Part shown: piece by piece, positions 61,527-64,000 of the stretch
Layout of the letters: the number at the start of each line of letters is the position of its first letter
Position numbering within the stretch: the first letter of the stretch is position 1
Source: Salirhabdus sp. Marseille-P4669
GTDB lineage: Bacteria; Bacillota; Bacilli; Bacillales; Alkalibacillaceae
Assembly (NCBI RefSeq): GCF_900240405.1
Contig: NZ_OEQK01000005.1
Coordinates: 186,001-250,000, forward strand
Reading direction: 5' to 3'
Length of the DNA: 64,000 bases
Notes under the pieces: generated by a model
Told to the model about the DNA's origin: nothing
Databases searched by the model: none
The model's input: only the letters and a program-made list of their open reading frames with translations
Position numbers and translations under genes: made by a program

Positions 61527-63662
61527 CTATTTTATGACAATTGCATCTTCTTCCACAACGACGTGAAGTTTCTCTACACTTTCTTCTTCTAAAAGAATAT
61601 CTGCTATCTTATCCTCTAATTGCTCTTGAATGACACGACGTAAAGGTCGTGCACCAAATGCAGGATGATAGCCTAGTTCAATTAGTTTATTTTTAGCTTC
61701 TTCATCAATATCCAATTCGATTCCTTGCTTTATTACTTGAGTATGAAGTTCTACTAGCATCAAGTCTAGGATTTTGATAAGGTTTTCCTTACTTAACTCA
61801 TTAAACTCAATAATTGAGTCAAAGCGGTTTAAGAATTCTGGTTTAAAATAGGATCCTAACGATTCTAGAATAGATGATTCTTTTTCCATATCGTTTGCGA
61901 CAGATGTAAAACCTACTTTAATTGGTTTTTTATCTGTAATTCCTGCGTTACTGGTCATGATGATAATACTATCTTTGAAGCTAACAGTTCGCCCTTGACT
62001 ATCGGTTAACCTTCCATCTTCAAGGATTTGCAAGAACATATGTTGTACATCTGGATGTGCTTTCTCAATCTCATCTAATAGAATGATACTGTAAGGATTA
62101 CGTCTTACTTGTTCTGTTAATTGACCAGCTTCATAATGTCCTACATATCCTGGAGGAGAGCCGATTAATTTAGAAACAGAATGCTTTTCCATATATTCAC
62201 TCATATCTAAGCGAATCATTGCATCTCGTGTTCCGAACATTTCTTCTGCTAGAGACTTCGTTAACTCTGTTTTACCAACTCCTGTTGGACCTACAAATAA
62301 GAATGATCCAATTGGACGGTCCTGTGATTTCAGACCTGCACGACTTCTGCGCATTGCCTTCGCAACTTTTCTTACTGCTTCATCTTGCCCGATTACTTTA
62401 CTTTGTAGGTTTTGTTCAAGGTTTTTCATTTTTGCCTTGTCATTTTCCTGAAGTTTACCAACTGGTATCCCAGTTTTCGCTTCAATTAATTGAAGAATAA
62501 AGTTTTCGTCTACAATACCTTTTTCTTCCCTACCAGCATGAAGTTGTTTTTCCAATTCTAGTTCTTTGTCACGAAGGCTTGCTGCATCTTCATATCGTTC
62601 TTCCTTCGTTGCATTTTCCTTTAAAAGTCGTATTTCGGTTAATTTCTTCTGAATTTCGTTTTTTTCTGTTCCAACAGATAAGAGGTTTGCTTTTGAACCC
62701 GCCTCATCTAACAAATCAATCGCTTTGTCTGGCAAAAAGCGATCTTGAATGTATCGATGTGATAATGTTACACAAGCATGAATGGCATCATCTGTAAACT
62801 GAACTTTATGATAATCCTCGTACTTCAATTTTAAACCATTCAAAATTTCAAGTGACTCTTTAAGAGATGGCTCTTTTACCATCACAGGCTGAAATCGACG
62901 TTCTAATGCTGCGTCTTTTTCAATTTGTCGATATTCTTTTAATGTGGTTGCACCAATCACTTGAAGCTCACCTCTTGCCAGTGCAGGCTTCAATATATTT
63001 CCAGCATCCATTGACCCTTCCGCAGCACCAGCACCAACCAATTGATGGATTTCATCAACGAATAAGATGACATTTTCTCTTGATTGAAGTTCTTGGATAA
63101 TATTCTTAAGTCTTTCTTCAAAAGAGCCTCTAATTCCAGTACCAGCTGTTAAAGATGCAACATCCATTACATATAACTCTTTATTTAACAGCTTAGCTGG
63201 AACTTCTCCTTGTATAATTTTTAAAGCTAGTCCTTCTGCAATAGCTGTTTTACCAACACCCGGCTCACCGATTAATACAGGATTATTTTTGTTTCTTCTA
63301 TTTAAAATCTCTATAACTCGTTCTACTTCCTTATCTCGTCCAATAACTGGATCAATAGCCCCTGCTCTTGCTTGATCTGTGACATTTCGTCCAAATTGGT
63401 CGAGTACACCATTTTGTTCTTGTCCAGTATTTGATTTTAGATTTTGATTGTAATTCATCGATGAGGAAGGATTGGATCCCATTCCTTTAAATAATTCATC
63501 AATTGGAAAACCAAACGGACTATGAAACCCAGAAGGCTGTTTATGCTTCGCCTGCTGATTCTTGAAACATGCATGACACATATTTAGATGCGACTTTTCT
63601 CCATTAACATGTGTAAACATTTGTACAGTTGCTTGATTTTGTTTACAAATTTGACATAACAT
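61527..63662 (-). CDS. clpE: Clp ATPase ClpE
   Basis: 711 residues. An N-terminal zinc finger (Cys3, Cys6, Cys29, Cys32) identifies ClpE rather than ClpC. First AAA domain has GEPGVGKT (132-139), a UVR-like segment (RYEDAASLRDKELELE) lies in the middle, and the second AAA has GPTGVGKT. ClpE unfolds proteins for ClpP and acts in early heat shock and CtsR disposal. Two CtsR operators flank the promoter. Confidence 0.96.
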   Translation of the reverse strand: MLCQICKQNQATVQMFTHVNGEKSHLNMCHACFKNQQAKHKQPSGFHSPFGFPIDELFKGMGSNPSSSMNYNQNLKSNTGQEQNGVLDQFGRNVTDQARAGAIDPVIGRDKEVERVIEILNRRNKNNPVLIGEPGVGKTAIAEGLALKIIQGEVPAKLLNKELYVMDVASLTAGTGIRGSFEERLKNIIQELQSRENVILFVDEIHQLVGAGAAEGSMDAGNILKPALARGELQVIGATTLKEYRQIEKDAALERRFQPVMVKEPSLKESLEILNGLKLKYEDYHKVQFTDDAIHACVTLSHRYIQDRFLPDKAIDLLDEAGSKANLLSVGTEKNEIQKKLTEIRLLKENATKEERYEDAASLRDKELELEKQLHAGREEKGIVDENFILQLIEAKTGIPVGKLQENDKAKMKNLEQNLQSKVIGQDEAVRKVAKAMRRSRAGLKSQDRPIGSFLFVGPTGVGKTELTKSLAEEMFGTRDAMIRLDMSEYMEKHSVSKLIGSPPGYVGHYEAGQLTEQVRRNPYSIILLDEIEKAHPDVQHMFLQILEDGRLTDSQGRTVSFKDSIIIMTSNAGITDKKPIKVGFTSVANDMEKESSILESLGSYFKPEFLNRFDSIIEFNELSKENLIKILDLMLVELHTQVIKQGIELDIDEEAKNKLIELGYHPAFGARPLRRVIQEQLEDKIADILLEEESVEKLHVVVEEDAIVIK

Positions 63663-63710
63663 AAGATAACCTCCTGTATGATTAGCATATATTTTACTAT
63701 TTAATTTGAC

Positions 63711-63727
63711 TTTGACTTTCTTTGACC
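63711..63727. promoter_or_regulatory. CtsR operator (promoter-proximal) of clpE
   Basis: Minus strand GGTCAAA-GAA-AGTCAAA, the tandem heptanucleotide of CtsR. An extra GTCAAA half-site follows at about 63705. Confidence 0.92.
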
Positions 63728-63747
63728 TTCGAATGATTATATTATAC

Positions 63748-63764
63748 TTTGACCTTTTTTGACT
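63748..63764. promoter_or_regulatory. CtsR operator (distal) of clpE
   Basis: Minus strand AGTCAAA-AAA-GGTCAAA, separated from the first box by 20 bases that contain a TATAAT-type -10. Confidence 0.9.
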
Positions 63765-63878
63765 TTCAAGTCCTTTGCTTCATTAATTCGTTATCCTAAA
63801 AAATATTAATAATGTTCTATGCATTTTCTAATAAAACTGTTACGATAAATGCATCATCATGGTAAAGGGGTATTACGA

Positions 63879-64000
63879 TTGACTTGGGAAATTTTTAATA
63901 TAATCGGAACAATTGCTTTTGCAATTAGTGGTGCAATCGTTGCGATGGAAGAAGAATACGATATTTTAGGAGTATATATATTAGGACTTGCAACTGCATT
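63879..64000 (+). CDS. TRIC-family membrane protein, N-terminal part (runs off the window)
   Basis: From TTG 63879 (AAAGGGG upstream) the frame gives a hydrophobic start with IGTIAFAISGAIVAMEEEYDI and LGVYILGLATA. This is the first repeat of the UPF0126/YvgT-type trimeric intracellular cation channel family. Only 40 codons are visible. Divergent from clpE. Confidence 0.72.
   Translation, partial: MTWEIFNIIGTIAFAISGAIVAMEEEYDILGVYILGLATA

Overview
The window is low-GC chromosomal DNA from a Bacillales bacterium (Bacillaceae or Planococcaceae; genus not determined). Many proteins resemble Bacillus subtilis counterparts: IspA, GltC, MtnE, MtnU, YeeI, YkvR, CypC and ClpE. Strong Shine-Dalgarno sites, frequent TTG starts, S-box riboswitches and classical PerR, CtsR and CIRCE operators fit that group. 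I see no insertion sequence, prophage, CRISPR array, rRNA or tRNA. It looks like ordinary chromosome with a few accessory patches.

Layout. 1-0.6 kb: start of metQ behind a SAM riboswitch. 0.7-8.2 kb: a possible very small ORF, threonine aldolase-like enzyme, MFS exporter, PerR-type catalase, GNAT, 2H phosphoesterase, intracellular subtilisin, VOC protein. 8.4-14.6 kb: MBL-fold hydrolase, Nudix, divergent gltC/gdhA, a 20-nt-periodic non-coding repeat array, APH-fold kinase, GNAT. 14.7-18 kb: htpG with a perfect CIRCE, and a MerR plus membrane protein pair with a leaderless MerR-type promoter. 18.2-21.1 kb: a WxL-type surface locus. 21.2-27.4 kb: AlkD, SDR, M20 peptidase, Nudix, phnDEC-like ABC transporter. 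27.4-30.5 kb: selD, read through an in-frame UGA as a selenoprotein, divergent from a GlmS-like enzyme whose catalytic Cys1 is Ser. 30.5-34.9 kb: lipoprotein, small proteins, AraC/C45 hydrolase pair, Nudix. 35-38.1 kb: argCJB behind an ARG-box promoter. 38.2-39.8 kb: eutH and a phosphatase. 40-43.3 kb: SAM-riboswitch operon (hydroxyacid dehydrogenase-like gene and mtnU) divergent from mtnE. 43.4-51 kb: Nudix, ECF sigma with a BtrH_N-like protein, transglutaminase-like protein, GNATs, yeeI, nucleotidyltransferase and two P-loop kinases. 51-57.9 kb: FAD dehydrogenase, succinate/acetate CoA-transferase with a LytTR regulator, CYP152 P450, two membrane proteins. 57.8-64 kb: a frameshifted GNAT, GrpB-like protein, small proteins, YkvR, alpha/beta hydrolase, clpE with two CtsR boxes, and the start of a TRIC-family channel.

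How the parts work together. Sulfur metabolism appears twice: methionine uptake (metQ) and salvage (mtnE/mtnU plus a dehydrogenase), both under S-box promoters. Stress control is visible as HrcA-CIRCE (htpG), CtsR (clpE) and PerR (katA) sites. The selD reading implies that the genome decodes UGA as selenocysteine. The phnDEC-like transporter lies directly downstream of selD, separated only by a terminator, so its substrate deserves testing.

The most notable observations are the selenocysteine codon in selD, the Cys1-to-Ser GlmS-like protein, the periodic repeat at 12616-12860, and the riboswitch-controlled dehydrogenase placed between mtnE and mtnU. All functions are inferred by reading the sequence; no database search was run.
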